Assembly (NCBI GenBank): GCA_964502735.1
Contig: CAZCYD010000064.1
Span: 1-13,090 of the forward strand
From: JACKAN01 sp964502735
GTDB taxonomy: Bacteria; Bdellovibrionota; Bdellovibrionia; Bdellovibrionales; UBA1609
DNA length: 13,090 nucleotides
Reading direction: 5' to 3'
Shown: positions 12,834 to 13,090 of the stretch, piece by piece
Numbering within the stretch: the first letter of the stretch is position 1
Layout of the letters: each line of letters starts with the position of its first letter
The notes under the pieces: model-generated
The model's database searches: none
Seen by the model: only the letters and a program-made list of their open reading frames with translations
Told to the model about the DNA's origin: nothing
Program-made: the position numbers and the translations under genes

Positions 12834-13010
12834 GTGTTCTCCAATTCAGGACTATTCAAATGCAAACAGGAAGCCACTTCTGGCAAGCAGCAGTTGTGTA
12901 ACTATCTGAAAATACACGAGAAAATCAAAGTCTTTTAGGTTGGCAAAACTATGACTGCGTTCAAACAGCAAGATTGTCACCAGCGAGTTAGAAAAATAGA
13001 CACCACCACT

Positions 13011-13029
13011 ACCTGACTTTGCCCTGACC
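13011..13029 (+). repeat. Two CCTGAC direct repeats at 11-base spacing (right copy)
   Basis: CCTGAC starts at 13012 and 13023, again 11 bases apart. The local order CCTGAC-TTTnC-CCTGACC resembles the first two units at 5575-5592. The following bases (13024-13051) also align with 5465-5494 at roughly 24 of 30 positions with small gaps. Nothing else is evident in the 257 bases upstream of the secreted protein gene beyond its presumed promoter. Confidence 0.5.
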
Positions 13030-13090
13030 GCCCACTTAACCCCATGAAATCACACAACTGCCGACCAATCCGCCATTATGTTAGAGATGT

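Overview
The window looks like accessory DNA from the chromosome of a Gram-negative bacterium. The signs are a lipoprotein with a lipobox, two proteins with Sec-type signal peptides, moderately AT-rich DNA, and two genes that start with GTG behind strong ribosome binding sites. The secreted and lipoprotein genes would fit a predatory or deltaproteobacteria-like lineage such as Bdellovibrionota, but nothing here proves a taxon. A 10-base run of N at 11097-11106 marks a join in a draft assembly, so DNA to its right may not be directly contiguous.

Left module (about 113-5385). A secreted protein gene (minus) lies next to a four-gene minus-strand cluster: a winged-helix-like protein, a 76-residue orphan, a one-helix membrane protein and a 412-residue tyrosine recombinase. 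Facing away from it on the plus strand are two tiny overlapping membrane-protein genes and a 245-residue lipoprotein. The two outer genes, secreted protein and lipoprotein, are transcribed outward. Beyond each stop codon comes TGTCACCCAC and then ATTTTTGTAATGG, so the block has mirrored ends.

Right element (about 5400 to the gap, possibly to 13050). A 686-base non-coding region carries helically phased CCTGAC repeats and inverted repeats. After it come an Xre-type regulator, a compact 204-residue tyrosine recombinase, a 280-residue unknown protein, a Rep_trans-type rolling-circle initiator encoded as two overlapping reading frames, an AlpA-like regulator, an excisionase-like protein and a 380-residue integrase with Trp in place of the third catalytic His. 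The Rep-AlpA-Xis-Int order, with 1 to 11 base overlaps in the last three genes, is that of an integrative plasmid or integrative mobilizable element. I see no coupling protein, secretion system, capsid or partition gene.

How it may work (inference). The integrase and excisionase move the element. Rep nicks an origin for rolling-circle replication or transfer. Expression appears to be controlled at the RNA level: a TTGATT/TATAAA promoter starts at a GC-rich leader with alternative pairings in front of the 280-residue gene, and the Rep ribosome binding site sits in a stem of about 8 bp. Three short DNA words (CCTGAC at 11-base spacing, GGGTGAC in intergenic DNA only, and TTTGGTTCA in eight copies) are over-represented and unexplained.

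Right end. After the gap, a minus-strand gene encodes a large secreted protein whose C-terminus is lost in the gap. Upstream of it, two more CCTGAC repeats with the same 11-base spacing suggest that it may be cargo of the same element.
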